NCBI GenBank assembly: GCA_013397845.1
Contig: VZTG01003728.1
Coordinates: 2,350,084-2,414,083, forward strand
Length of the DNA stretch: 64,000 bases
From: Melanocharis versteri
Taxonomy: Eukaryota; Chordata; Aves; Passeriformes; Melanocharitidae
Direction of reading: 5' to 3'
The position numbers were made by a program, and so were the translations under genes. Below are positions 1 through 11,654 of this stretch, piece after piece (within the stretch, counting starts at the first letter, position 1; the number at the start of each line of letters is the position of its first letter). The notes beneath the pieces were generated by a model, which was given only the letters and a program-made list of their open reading frames with translations, was not told the DNA's origin and did not search any database.

Positions 1-1349
1 TATGCAAGCTTTGTATGTGTTCTGTGGAAGACGAAAGAGAGATTATTTTACAAACTTGCTTTCTTTCTACTTCTGCTGTTACGGTTCTGCTGCCTTTGGG
101 ATAAGGAAAGGCAGAGGAGGACTTTTCTGATTCAACAGATCGATTTATTCAAGACAGGAGAGGAAGACAGCAGGAGAATAGATAATGAGGTTAATGAAAT
201 CTGCAGATCAAAGCTTTTAGAGTCCTCCCATTGAACCAGAGGCATTTTAAAATATAGCTGCTGTAAAAGAAGAAAAGAGAACAAACAGTGGAATAGACTG
301 ATGTATGTTTAGACTTAGGCTAGAACAGCTGTAACAAATAGAAGTTAATGTAGCACATGAAAAGCATGATTGCATAAAAAGGATTTGAGGTTTTTGTGAT
401 AGATTTATTTACAAACTGTATCTTAAATCATATGCAAGCTGACCATGAAGTATTCCTGGGTAAAAGCTAAAGCTGTGCAGAAAGTTTCATAACTGCTTTG
501 ATTTTTCAGAGCTGTCTGTTCAGCAGGCCTAAGCTGACCTTGCAGGTGTGCCTTAGCGCAGGCGTGGCTGCGAAAGTGTGTGTTACTCTCACAGCCATGT
601 GGGGTGACTGAGTTAAGAATATTTCCACTGGAGAAGGCAGCATTACAGACAGCATCAGGGACTGACCATGCTCAAGCATGAGACAGCAGGCAAGGCCACT
701 GCCTGCAGTTTCACACTGCATGACATTACCTGAAAAAGACAGAAGCATAGCTGTTACCATCCTACCAGCCTTCAGTTGTCACGGACTAATGACTGTAAGC
801 TTAGTTCACTAGGCATCTGAGTGTCTTAGATAACTGCAGAAAGACATGATTTGAAAACCAAGAAGCGTGCGCTCTGCAGCAGACCTGCAGAAAAGCCTCA
901 GCTTTGTATTCCCAGAGTGCTGGAAAGCTGAAACTTAACTAACAATAGAATTTTAGGGGTTGTGATGGAGAGAGGCATGAGAAGACAACACATCAGAGTG
1001 TGTTTTAGTTGAGATGCGTTTATGCATATATTACGCGTGTAATATTTTCTAAGTTACCTCATACAGATAGGAAAATGTATTCTGAAAATTACCTTCCGTA
1101 TATTTTTTTCTAACTTGCCACTCCAGGCACGTGTACATGCATCATTGCAAAACCTTTTCTTTGTTTTCCTCAACATACTTTGGCTTGACCTAGTAAGATA
1201 TTCAGTCAATAATTCTGTAACTTTCAGGGCTTTTACTAAAAGTTTATCTGTAAATCTTGTTATGCATGTAATGAATTTGAAAACGATCTTCAGGGATTTG
1301 GTAGAAGCACAGGCTTTAGTAACGTTCTGCCCTGCAATTGTTATTGTAG
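1..1349 (+). other. PDE4D: PDE4D intron, 3' portion
   Basis: This is intron sequence ahead of the first PDE4D exon in the window. It ends in an AG at 1348-1349, directly before codons that continue the phosphodiesterase catalytic domain. The acceptor's pyrimidine tract is weak and broken by A and G. The preceding coding exon, which should encode the metal-binding histidine/aspartate region, was looked for and is not here, so it lies upstream of base 1. I saw no mobile element in this stretch. Confidence 0.8.
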
Positions 1350-1504
1350 ATTCTGAACTCGCCTTGATGTACAATGACTCATCAGTACTGGAGAATCACC
1401 ACTTAGCTGTGGGTTTCAAGCTGCTGCAGGAAGAAAATTGTGACATTTTCCAGAACTTGACCAAAAAACAGAGACAATCGTTGAGGAAAATGGTCATTGA
1501 CATT
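1350..1504 (+). CDS. PDE4D: PDE4D catalytic-domain exon (155 bp)
   Basis: This exon encodes 51 whole codons plus the last two bases of an Asn codon, running from SELALMYNDSSVLENHH to RKMVIDI. The ELALMYND / VLENHHLAVGF stretch is a hallmark of the PDE4 catalytic domain, which hydrolyses cAMP to 5'-AMP in the cytosol. The start follows the AG at 1348-1349. The end is set by the donor GTGAGT at 1505, and the next exon restores the reading [11 protein letters not shown]. The length of 155 bp matches the PDE4 exon known at this place. Reading continues past the donor to a stop at 1549, but that tail is intron. The assignment to PDE4D rather than PDE4A, B or C rests on the C-terminal exon. Confidence 0.97.
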
Positions 1505-2011
1505 GTGAGTTTTGAGACTCCATCTTCCATAGAGCTATCACTTGAATAACAAAGCACAGGGGCATTTTGTGATAAATTACGTCATCAGGCCTGTAAACAA
1601 TGAAGTGAAAGTTTGAAGTTTTGTCATGTGTTGCCCAAACACGAATAGTGGTTTGTTTTAAGTTTCAGTAACTTTCTATGTGTTTTTAGAAGGTATACAA
1701 TTCTGTTTCAAGCTGGTTTTGTACTGATATGTGCCATTCTATCATCAGAGTTAGAAATTTGCTACTGAATTTATAATGAATTTGGGCTGATCAGATCATT
1801 CTGAACAATGCTGAACAATGATTTTGTCATAATCTTAAAATAACTAAAATGAGAACCTACTATTATGAACATACAGGACTCATACCTGTTTTGTGTATTC
1901 AGACATAGAAGCTATGGGTTCCTTCCAAAATTGTTGATTTATATGTTCAAATATTTGTTTAAAAACCCCAGTAGAATCATTTACGTAGTGTTCATTTTTT
2001 GTTTTTCCTAG
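1505..2011 (+). other. PDE4D: PDE4D intron (507 bp)
   Basis: This intron is bounded by donor GTGAGT and acceptor TTTTTCCTAG, with a clear pyrimidine tract before the acceptor. A perfect 10-bp tandem duplication (CTGAACAATG twice) lies at 1801-1820. Nothing else was recognised. Confidence 0.9.
1801..1820. repeat. 10-bp perfect tandem duplication
   Basis: The unit CTGAACAATG occurs twice head to tail inside a PDE4D intron. It is most simply a replication-slippage duplication. Confidence 0.9.
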
Positions 2012-2594
<583 letters not shown>

Positions 2595-2777
2595 GTTCTT
2601 CAGAATATGGTGCACTGTGCAGATCTGAGCAATCCTACCAAGCCACTCCATCTCTACCGCCAATGGACAGACAGAATAATGGAGGAATTTTTCCGTCAGG
2701 GAGACCGGGAAAGAGAGAGGGGAATGGAGATAAGTCCCATGTGTGATAAGCACAATGCATCTGTAGAAAAATCACAG
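2595..2777 (+). CDS. PDE4D: PDE4D catalytic-domain exon (183 bp)
   Basis: This exon has 61 in-frame codons, beginning VLQNMVHCADLSNPTKP and ending SVEKSQ. It carries two functional landmarks. The Asp of HCADLSN (codon 2622-2624) is the conserved metal-binding aspartate of class I phosphodiesterases. The final Gln (codon 2775-2777) is the invariant purine-binding glutamine that contacts the cAMP base. The intron falls immediately after that glutamine. The donor is GTAATT at 2778 and the acceptor TATTCTAG ends at 2594. The 183-bp length is typical for this exon. One difference from the mammalian sequence as I remember it is His in KPLHLYRQW, where mammals have Gln. Confidence 0.97.
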
Positions 2778-3335
2778 GTAATTGATTCGATAAGGTAGAT
2801 AAACCTTTTAGAAGAAAAGGATGGTACATAGTCATGTTCTGAATAATTTCTGAATGCACTTTTTCCTTTTCTTCCTCCGAGTTAATTAATTCAGCTCCTC
2901 AGTAGTAAGTGAGGCAAATCGAGACTTTTACTGTGAAAACAGTGCATGGCAGTATGTTTGCTGAAGGGATTCCATCACTGTCCTGACCTGAAAAGCAGCA
3001 TACACACCAAAAGAGATTATTGTACAGCCGATTAGGGTTTCCTTCAAAAACAGAATGAAACATAAAGCAGATATTTAGCTCACTAGATGCAGTGGAGTTG
3101 TTTGGAATGAACAGTTCACTTGAAAACAAATCCTTCCCATGCCCTTGTCCAATATCCTGAGTCAGACTTTTGAAAAGTAAAAGACCTTATCTATTATATA
3201 AACCGGCATGGTTTCCTTTCAGTCACTTTTAAGGGTAATATATCTTGTGTCTCTTGCTAGCATTATACTTCTCATGCTTTGCATGATTTATTCATTTCTC
3301 TGTGAATAATCATATTCTTGCATTATTTGAAACAG
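2778..3335 (+). other. PDE4D: PDE4D intron (558 bp)
   Basis: This is the last intron of PDE4D, from donor GTAATT to acceptor GAAACAG. No mobile elements or RNA genes were recognised in it. Confidence 0.9.
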
Positions 3336-3749
3336 GTGGGTTTTATAGATTACATTGCTCATCCTTTGTGGGAGACATGGGCAGATCTCGTTCACCCAGA
3401 TGCCCAGGATATCTTAGATACACTGGAGGACAATCGAGAATGGTACCAGAGCACAATCCCTCGAAGTCCCTCTCCTGCACCTGAAGACAAGGAAGAGGGA
3501 AAGCAGGGTCAAACTGAAAAATTCCAGTTTGAACTAACACTGGAGGAAGACGGTGAGTCAGACACCGAAAAGGACAGTGGAAGTCAAGTAGAAGAAGACA
3601 CCAGCTTCAGTGACTCCAAGACTCTTTGCACCCAGGATTCAGAATCCACTGAAATTCCTCTAGATGAGCAAGTAGGGGAAGAAGTGGAAGAGGAGGAGAA
3701 CCAAACAGCAGAGCCTTGTGTGGTAGAAGAACATTCTCCTGACACATAA
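3336..3749 (+). CDS. PDE4D: PDE4D terminal coding exon, C-terminus and stop
   Basis: This exon has 137 codons plus TAA at 3747-3749. It opens VGFIDYIAHPLWETWADL. The Phe of VGF is the conserved substrate-clamp phenylalanine opposite the invariant Gln of the previous exon. The catalytic domain ends near DNREWYQ. After it comes an acidic, low-complexity tail that identifies the D isoform: EEDGESDTEKDSGSQVEED, then KTLCTQDSESTEIPLDE and a final SPDT. PRSPSP (Ser codon 3465-3467) corresponds to the ERK phosphorylation site of PDE4D long forms, and KFQFEL (FQF at 3522-3530) to the ERK docking motif. The acidic run near 3670-3705 differs from mammals in glutamate number. IAHPL replaces the mammalian IVHPL as I remember it. 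The acceptor is AACAG at 3335. Confidence 0.97.
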   Translation: MGFIDYIAHPLWETWADLVHPDAQDILDTLEDNREWYQSTIPRSPSPAPEDKEEGKQGQTEKFQFELTLEEDGESDTEKDSGSQVEEDTSFSDSKTLCTQDSESTEIPLDEQVGEEVEEEENQTAEPCVVEEHSPDT

Positions 3750-6700
3750 CAATGAAAACGCAGTCTCTTTCTCTCTCGTTCTCTCCCTGTCTTTTCCTCT
3801 TTTTCTCTATTTGTTTTGGGGGGGGAGGNATATAGGTAATGATTTCCAAAGTATATATCACATACTACAACCATGGTCAGAACTCGGTGTTATCTGCCAG
3901 GATGATTGTTGATCAAAACTGATGTTGATTACTCAGTTTGGCACTCAGGAATATTGTAACCAGAATTTTCACCTCTGTGGCGTCAGAAAGCAGGGGGAGA
4001 GCATCCATAAGTTACATTTTAATAAGGTCTGTATTTGGCAGATTCCATTAAATAAAGCAAATGCTTTCAGAGGAGTACCACCTGCCAAACGAATGTTGAT
4101 GTGCTTTGATAGTTCTTTGAATTCATTGTATTGTATTGTAAGGCATTGGATAATGTTTGTCTGTAGAGGAAACAGACAGAAAAAACATTGAGGTTCCTAC
4201 TGGAAAAAGAAATTCACAAAAATTATGGGATATAACATGATTCTGTTACCAACAGGAAGATAAGCTGTGAAAATTGCATAATTTTCTAATTTCTAATCTT
4301 CTGAGACATGACTGAAGCGTGACCCATGGGTTGCACTAACCTCTCCATTTTGTATAATATATGAAAGAGAGATCTTTTTTAGAGCTTACTTTTATTAAAT
4401 ATACTGAGGTATTATATTTAAAAAAAAAAAAAACACTTTCATCTGCCACTGGTTATTTTTTTTCCAAAGAGTAACTTACAAGTTTTCAGTACCAATCTGT
4501 ACTACACTGGATAATACTTCTAGGGGTTTTTTCTTTAATTCTTTATTCTTCTTTTTTTTTTTTTTTTTGCACCTTAGAATGTCATGGTAATATTGAGCTG
4601 TAAAAGTCTATTATTTTATATATTAGTGAGTTCCATGAATATTCTTTGTGTTACATAAAACTTTTTCAGTATGATAGCTTTTTTTGTGTTATTTGTTTTT
4701 TCATCACCATTTTTCCAAATGTGTTAGTGGACTTTTATAGTGCTTTTGCCCTCATAGTTGCCTGATCCTGCCAACTCTGTCTTACTACAAGGAGTGGTCC
4801 CGGTGATACCAGCTGGGACCACTAACACTAGGATTTACAGGACCAGCACCTGTAAAAAGAGTAATGAATTGTCATCAGTACAAAAGCGCCTCTTTTGCTA
4901 TTCTAATACAGTTTGTTCCTCTGAAACACGGTTTTTCAGACTGCTTTTGTCTGGGAGCTATAGCCTGCTAAATCAGAACAGACTAATACAATGTATGAAA
5001 TATTTGTTCAGGTGCAAAAAATCATGCGTGTGATATTTCCAACTTACGACTCCCAGTAACTTTTAGTCTGGGTAGCTATCTAGTTAAACTATTTCCTAAT
5101 CTGAGAGGTGTACAACATAAAAATAATGATTAGTGTTATTTTTTCATGTCTTTGGTGCAAGAAGAGCCAGGCCAGTCTTGTCTTATATTATTAAGTAAGT
5201 GAGCAGTGCATCATCACCGTTGTAGTTTACTCCATATCATTTCAATCTTACATCTTTTCATCCTTTATCCAGTTTGTGCTAAGGGAATCCTACCTTTCAG
5301 TTTGCCTGGTACTGAAAGCTTCCATAACTTGGAAAGCTAAAGGGAGGTAGGAGTTCATATTTGTCATTTTTCAGTCTTGTTGTTTGGTCACACGAAAGAA
5401 GAGATTTTATTTATTTCCTCCACTTTACTCTTCATTAGAATTGTAGTTTTGAGTGTAGAAGATGGGAAATAGTTGCCTAGGGAGGCTAGCAGACTCCCAC
5501 ACTGTAAAATTCTGTTAAAATGACAATATCAATATAATTTCTTAACAAGATGTGGTAGCAGCAGCCGTTATTTTCCCTTTGGATTTTTTGTAGCAAATTT
5601 GCAGATATGGATACAGATATTTTTAAATTACCAGAGATCTAGAATAAAAACCTGTTTAAAAATAATTGGCTAATAGTTCAACTTTTAAATGCATTTTGCA
5701 TTCTTCCATATCCAGGTCATAATTTTCTTTACCATTAGCCCTCACAGGGCCTTAGCACAGAAGATGCAGAAGGAGTAAAAGAATGAAGATAACTCATGGG
5801 GTTTTTTGTGTTTTGACTTTTTTTTTATGCTTTTTTTTCATTATTTCTTGCTGAACCTGATCCATCTAAAAGTCCTTTGAGCCCCCAAGAGTGCCTGGAA
5901 CCTAGTGGAAAAGCAATATAAATTCCAGAATAACCAGTAGGACCTGGAAGGTTTTGTTTCTGCACTAATTGAAAGTAAATAAACATAAAACCATATTGTG
6001 AGATATACACCTGTACATGTGGACAATCAAATCATAGAAAATGATACCATTTCTTAGAGTTGGGGATATAATGCACTGTACAATCTTTTTTTTCCTATTT
6101 TGCCAAAGTGTGTTTTAGCATTGTACACTGCTTTAAAACAATACAATTTACAAGTGGCTTTATGTGTTGTGAATATTTTTGCCATAAAAAAAATGCAGTG
6201 AGTGGATATCGAGTGGGAGGAAAAAAGAAAAATCACCTTGTTTATAACAGTACACTTTAGCTTGCAAGTTGCTGTACTCAGTAATGCTGTATTTAAATTC
6301 TTAACTTGTTTTTGTCATTAAAAAATGATAATGAAAGAATATAGATAGAACAAATAGCATTCAGAAGTTTAAAAACTTGAATGAAATGGATTTTTTAGAA
6401 AGCTTTGACAGTTCTTTTCAAACGCATTATTTATTTTTTGTGCCATGCATTTTTCTCACCAAATGACCTTACCTGTAATACAGTCTTGTTTGTCTCTGTT
6501 TACAACCATGTATTTATTGTAATGTACATACTGTAATGTTAATTGTAAATTATCAGTTCTTATTATAACATCATCCTTGTCTGGGTGGTGTTGCTGTATC
6601 TGGAAACTCTTGGTGAGAGAATGACTATTGTGTATACATATTCCTTGTACATTTCTTCTCCTGTAATATATTCAGTGTCACCATAGAGCTCGTTTATGGA

Positions 6701-7140
6701 AGATTCAAGAAAAGTATAAAATACATAAAGATATATCGATTTAAAAAGCTGCAGGTCTTTGGTCCCAGGGCTGTGCCTTAACTTTAAACAATATTTTCTT
6801 GTTTAGCTGCATTTGAAAGTAAGGTAGCCTTGGGGCTAGGGCTGGGCATTTCTACCATATTTTTCGTTGCTAACCGATGGGGGATACTCTTACGAGCTAA
6901 TATGTGTAATACTACAATAAATTTTCATTCTTGACCCTGCTGGAAGTTCAAGCTTTTGCAGACTTCTGGTAATGTAATTGTATTGTCTCTGAATATCTTT
7001 TTACAGCCTGTAATTGGGGATTATTGCAGCCATTTTTTGTTCCTAAAAAAAGATAAATAATTGATGCTGCATTTCAGTGCTGAAATGCATTGAAACAGCT
7101 TTGGAAAGCATCTCTAATAAACATTTGATTTTAATGCATA
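3750..7140 (+). other. PDE4D: PDE4D 3' untranslated region (extent inferred)
   Basis: This is an AT-rich, gene-free stretch directly after the PDE4D stop codon. Candidate AATAAA poly(A) signals lie at 4051, 5978, 6916 and 7116. The last two are followed by T-rich sequence and are the likeliest main ends of a long transcript. AU-rich motifs (ATTTATTT near 6428 and TATTTATTG near 6510) could act in mRNA stability. Long T runs lie near 4550-4567. A single undetermined base (N) sits at 3829 after a G run. The length fits the several-kilobase 3' UTR known for PDE4D, but the true end cannot be set from sequence alone. Further AATAAA motifs lie beyond 8,050. Confidence 0.6.
7116..7121 (+). promoter_or_regulatory. 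Candidate distal poly(A) signal of PDE4D
   Basis: This is an AATAAA hexamer in the context TCTCTAATAAACATTTG, with T-rich sequence downstream. It is the last of four such signals in the first 3.4 kb after the stop codon. Use of this site is inferred, not shown. Confidence 0.4.
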
Positions 7141-10100
7141 TTGTGAAATGGAATGATCAGAATTAAAAGGGTGTAACTCATACACTTTTAAAATTGTCTG
7201 TAATGTCTCTTCTTTAGTAGCACAAATGATCACTGTATAAGCAGAATCCATAGTAGGATATACAACTTCAGTCTTGGAAATGCTTTCCAATATTAGTGTT
7301 ACAAGTAGCCAAAGTTGATTTTATATAGGTGTAGCTAAAGCTTTGTGCAGGTGTGTGTAGCATAGTGCACTAGCTCTCCAGAAGAGCAGTAAACTGTTAG
7401 ATGTTTTAATAACACTATTAGGTTTGCAGGTTGGACTGAGCAACTCTTGCTATTTGACTTGTCACATTGCTCCAGACAACTCAGAGCTGGTATCATTGAA
7501 TTTGCCAGAGTGGGGTGAATACCTCTTCTCCATTCCAGTGATGCCCAGCCCTTGTAACTTGCGACTTATTCATGAAATGAGAGATTCTTTTCCAAGAAAA
7601 ATCAGAATCTCCTTTTTGACACAAACTGTAGATTTTAGCAGCCCTGGCCCAAAGGAATTCGAATGCTTTTGTTTTATATGGTCTAAAAGGGACACTACAA
7701 CAACAAAAATCCTGAACAATTTCTTGTTACTGTTTTAATTTGGTATTTTCTTTGGGGATGTCTTGAGAGTGGCAACTTGTGTGAACATTGCACATGGCTA
7801 TTCTTTCACTGGTTTCTTAGCCTCTCTTACAGCCTATGGGTTAGTACTGTACATCAATACCTTCATATGAAATTTTATATGCAATGGAGATAAAAGCATG
7901 TGTTGATTCTGCCTAGTTACTGTATTCGATTTTTTTTTTGAAAGTTAACTTCTTTTGCATGCATCCCATAATTTTGACAGCTTAAGAGAAAACACACTTC
8001 CAGAATAATTTGATTACTGTATTTTGTTAGAATAGTGTTTCACACAGATAATACAAAATAAATTCGAGCAAATCAGAAAAGTCAGTCAAATCTGGTATTT
8101 CTTGAGGAACCTAATCCACAAAGGTGTGATGTATAGTTATAATGGAAAGGCATACAATCTTGGTTTTCAGGAAATTTTACCACTTCAGTGGCTTTAAAGA
8201 AACTAGATGTCTAGAGATTGTCTAGAGGAGCAGTGTGCTGGGATACTACAAAAAAACCAAACCAAATGAAAAAGTGTACCACAGTTAAACATTGTCACAA
8301 TCTCTGTTCCAAATGGATGACAAAAAAGAAATTTCTCATAAAAATAAAATTCATAAATTACAGTGTTTTCTTGAGGAAGAAATATGGTCTTAATGTGGGT
8401 CTAATTCTTAAACTGGTTTTCAGGCACCTTTTAGGTGCCTGGCTGTCAGGATCAGTGGGAGGTTTTGTGGGACTCTTTGCTTAACTGAAAATAGCTTCTG
8501 GTTGAATAAAAAAATAAGTCTATGTTCATTTTTTTCCTTAAGTCTCTTAGATCCTTCTTTGGGTTTAGGGGTGAGTTTGCAAGGAGAATGAATTCTTAGA
8601 ACTCCTTTTTAATCACAGCTTTGTTCAGAAAATGCTGATAAGTGTTGTGTGGGTGCTGAAGGATGCTGCAGTGGGTGGATAAATTAGATGGAGTCTGTCA
8701 CTCCTGTCAGGCTCCTCCTTGCATGTTTCCAGCAGCTCTAATAGGAAAATGGCTTGCATACATCATGGCTATTATTATAAGGAAGAAGGAGTCCCATATT
8801 ATTGTTGACAGCACTAAAACCTTTTCAGTAAGCAGATCAGGTACCACAGCCGTGCATAAGCCTGAAGCTGGCAGCAGTAGCTCATTGCTTCCTGCCTACA
8901 TCCTCTGGCACTATTTTGTCAGTCTCTGCACATGGAAATAATGAATCAGAATAGAGAAGTTTCAGAGCAAAACCAAAATGTATCCCATTTCAGTACAGAG
9001 AGCTGCTGCTGTAGCAGTTTGATGTACGTATGAACAAATGACTCTTCTATTTCCTAATGAGACAAATAGTCTGAATAGCTGCAGCTTTGTTTGTTTAATC
9101 TCTCTGCAACATGGAAAATGAAAGTCACAGCTACTAGCACACGTAGTGTTTACTGGAATGATCAGTCCAATTTCTCTCCAGCTGTGATTAATTTTGCTTA
9201 GGTTTTTCCAGGAAAAAAAAATCACAAAAGTTCAAAGATGTTATAAAAGCCTTTAGTTAGTTCAATTTAGTTTAGTCTGAAGAATAAAGAAAATCTCTAG
9301 CTTCCTCCTGTCAAACTGGTTGAGAAATCTGCAAAAGTGATAAAGGGGGATAGGAAGTCCAAATAGAAATCAGAGTGACAAATTGGGAGCAAAACCCGAG
9401 CAGGGAGAAATACTCTCCAACTAAAATAATCTTGTCTCATCAAAGTATCCCATAGTTTGAATATGGACATTAGGAGAACAGAGTCTGAGTTTGATTTTTG
9501 TCTCAGTTCCCTGGGTACAAAGCTGTATCTTTTTTGCCTTTTAGCAAAGCAAATATTTTGAGTTCCTTGAAGTTACTGTGGTGATGGTAAAAATTGTGTA
9601 TGTAGTTAAGACGTATATATAGAAATTAAAAAATAGTTCTATACAATGCAGAGTTAATCTCAGCTTTAAAGACTAAAAATATGGGATGACTGTCTCAGAT
9701 AAACAAGCCGTTAGCGTGGGAGACCTCACACCTGAGTAAACAGCCCTTACTGAAAGCAAGAGGGAGGAGACAAGACACCAGATAGTGTTCACTCTCTAGT
9801 GCTGATGAGCTGGGCAGACAGAAAATACAAATCAGAAACTCATCAATCATGTAACTTCTAGTCCTACCCCCACCCTTCTCTAACATCCATTGAGTTTGGA
9901 TGCCTACAATATCAGCATGTCTAATATGTAGCAGAGACCATTTTTTGTTTATCTGGAGAAGTCTGGAAAACAAAATAGAGGTTTTGCAGCATGTAGTAGT
10001 CGAAGTACAGTTTGGCATATTTTGTACATGTGTAGGACTTGTCTTGCGGCAAATGCCTGTAAATCCATCATTGCATGGGGCTAGGCAGAGAGAGTTAGCT

Positions 10101-10186
10101 TAAAATCCTGAGAATCTTCTGATAGTTGAGACTCCAGAAAACTAACAGCCAAATCTCTTAAGAATTTAAATTTGTTATTTTATTTT
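7141..10186. other. Intergenic, nothing recognised
   Basis: This is AT-rich single-copy-looking sequence. The longest open frame (7424-7738, 104 codons) has no recognisable domain and is probably chance. Extra AATAAA motifs near 8058, 8340 and 8503 leave open that the PDE4D transcript extends this far. Confidence 0.5.
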
Positions 10187-10769
10187 GTGCTTGTTTTGTC
10201 TGTGGTAGAGTTAATTTTCATCACAGTGGCTGGTATGGGGCTGTGTTTGGGATTTGTGCTGAACACAGGGTTGGTAATGAGGAGATGTTTTTGTTATTGC
10301 TGAGCAGAGCTCACACAGAGCCAAGGCCTTTTCTGCCTCTCGTACTGCCATGGTGGTGAGGGGGCTGGGGGTGCCTGGGATGTTGGGAGGAGACACAGCC
10401 AGGACAGGTGACCCCAACTGACCAAAGGGATATTCCAGACCATGTGGCATCATGCTCAGTATACAAAGTGGGGGGAAGAAGGAGGAAAGGAGGGGACATT
10501 TGGAGCTATGGAGTTTATCTTCCCAAGTCACCATTATGTGTGATTGGGCCCTGCTCTCTTGGAGATGGCTGAACACCTGCCTGCCCCTGCGAAGCAGCAA
10601 ATTCATTCCTTGTTTGGCTTTGCTTGCATGCAGAGCTTTTGCTTTCCCTAATAAACTGTAGCTCAACCCATGAGTTCTCCAGATTTTACCCTTCTGATTC
10701 CCTCCCAGTCCCATTTGTGGGGAAGCAGCTGTGTAGAGCTTGGTTGATGGCTGGGGTTGAACCAAGACA
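10187..10769 (+). mobile_element. ERV-like solo LTR (avian family, edges approximate)
   Basis: The block begins in GGTAGAGTTAATTTTC-type sequence and passes through the segment ACCAAAGGGATATTCCAGACC. It then reaches CTCAGTATACAAAG (10455-10468, in the TATA position), CCTAATAAACTG (poly(A) signal at about 10650), CAACCCATGAGTT and a 3' end GGGGTTGAACCAAGACA. This order is the layout I know from a common avian endogenous-retrovirus LTR family. The 3' edge at 10,769 (CA) is fairly clear. The 5' edge lies within about 10,186-10,201, and I could not find a convincing target-site duplication. No gag, pol or env sequence flanks it, so it is a solo LTR. An antisense 184-codon open frame across it is not evidence of a gene. 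Confidence 0.72.
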
Positions 10770-11080
10770 AGATCTCATTGAAACCTATCAAAAGTGGTCT
10801 GTCTGGAGTTCCTTGGAGTATGAAACCAAGGGAAACACACCAGTGAGGAGAGAGAAGGAGGAAATGTTTTAAGGAAATGTATGGGGAAAAAAAGGACAAA
10901 AAAATGTTTGGAAAAGAGATTATTGCAATCTGGATCAGGGTATGGACATTTCTTAGCAGGGATACAACTTCCAACTGTGTCCTCTGAAGTCCTCCTATGC
11001 AGTAGGCATATGGGTCTTCACACTGAGAAACAACAGACAGGCTGGTGAACTGAGGGCAGAGAGGGAGAAACATGAGAAAA
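10770..11080. other. Spacer between two LTRs
   Basis: These 311 bases separate two unrelated LTRs of the same orientation. No retroviral internal sequence or gene was recognised. Confidence 0.5.
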
Positions 11081-11085
11081 GCAAG
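11081..11085. repeat. Target-site duplication, left copy (GCAAG)
   Basis: GCAAG lies directly before the TGTCCTAGG start of the LTR and is repeated exactly at 11650-11654, after its CA end. Five-base duplications are typical of ERVL-type and some other retroviral integrases. Confidence 0.9.
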
Positions 11086-11649
11086 TGTCCTAGGTTAAAA
11101 ATAGGTTTATTCTATTACCACCTCCACAGCCATTAAAAGCAGGTGGGGCACTGTTTGTTATCTCCTGCTATCCAGGGGCCCATTGTCTCTGCTAATGGGC
11201 CATTAAGAACCCACCACATGACACATGAGTTATCTCATCCCATTGTAAGAGGCTCCACCCAGGGGGAAGGAGCCAAACATTCCCACCTGAATATAAGCTG
11301 GACTCTGGGACTGTACTGTAGTCCCTGCCTACTGGATCTCCAGAGGACAAGCGCCTTCACTGCACCATCAGGACCTTTTTTTTCTATCCGATCAGCGCTT
11401 CAGAGAACCATTTCATCTGGACTGCTACCACCACCCTGAACAGGGTGTCAGGTTGTATTCTGACTCTGTCAGTGGGTACCGTTGTTGTTTATATTAATAA
11501 AGAACTGTTGTTCTTTTTTCTCATATCATTGCCTAAAAGCTCCTTAATTTCAGAATTATATTAATTCGGAGGGAAAGAGGGGTGCATTTTCTCTTCCAAG
11601 GGAGGCTCCTGCCTTCCTTAGCAGACTCCTGTCTTTTCAAACCAAGACA
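11086..11649 (+). mobile_element. Solo LTR, copy 1 (564 bp)
   Basis: The element starts TGTCCTAGGTTAAAAATAGG and ends AACCAAGACA, with canonical TG...CA ends flanked by GCAAG on both sides. Internal landmarks are a TATA-like GAATATAAGCTGG at about 11289-11301 and an AATAAA poly(A) signal at 11496-11501. The U5-like tail runs through CTCCTTAATTTCAGAATT. A close relative, visibly the same family along its whole length, occurs at 47143-47692. Copy 1 carries a short extra segment near 11132-11146 (around CATTAAAAGCAGGTGG) that copy 2 lacks. There is no internal retroviral sequence, so it is a product of LTR-LTR recombination. Family name unknown to me. Confidence 0.93.
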
Positions 11650-11654
11650 GCAAG
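11650..11654. repeat. Target-site duplication, right copy (GCAAG)
   Basis: This is an exact copy of the 5 bases at 11081-11085, directly after the LTR's terminal CA. Confidence 0.9.

Noticed and set aside
1115..1549. Full 144-codon open frame as a gene
   Set aside because: Only 1350-1504 is coding. The parts on either side lie beyond clear splice acceptor and donor sites.
10211..10765. 184-codon open frame on the minus strand
   Set aside because: It runs antisense through the LTR at 10.2-10.8 kb and has no recognisable protein. It reflects the LTR's composition.
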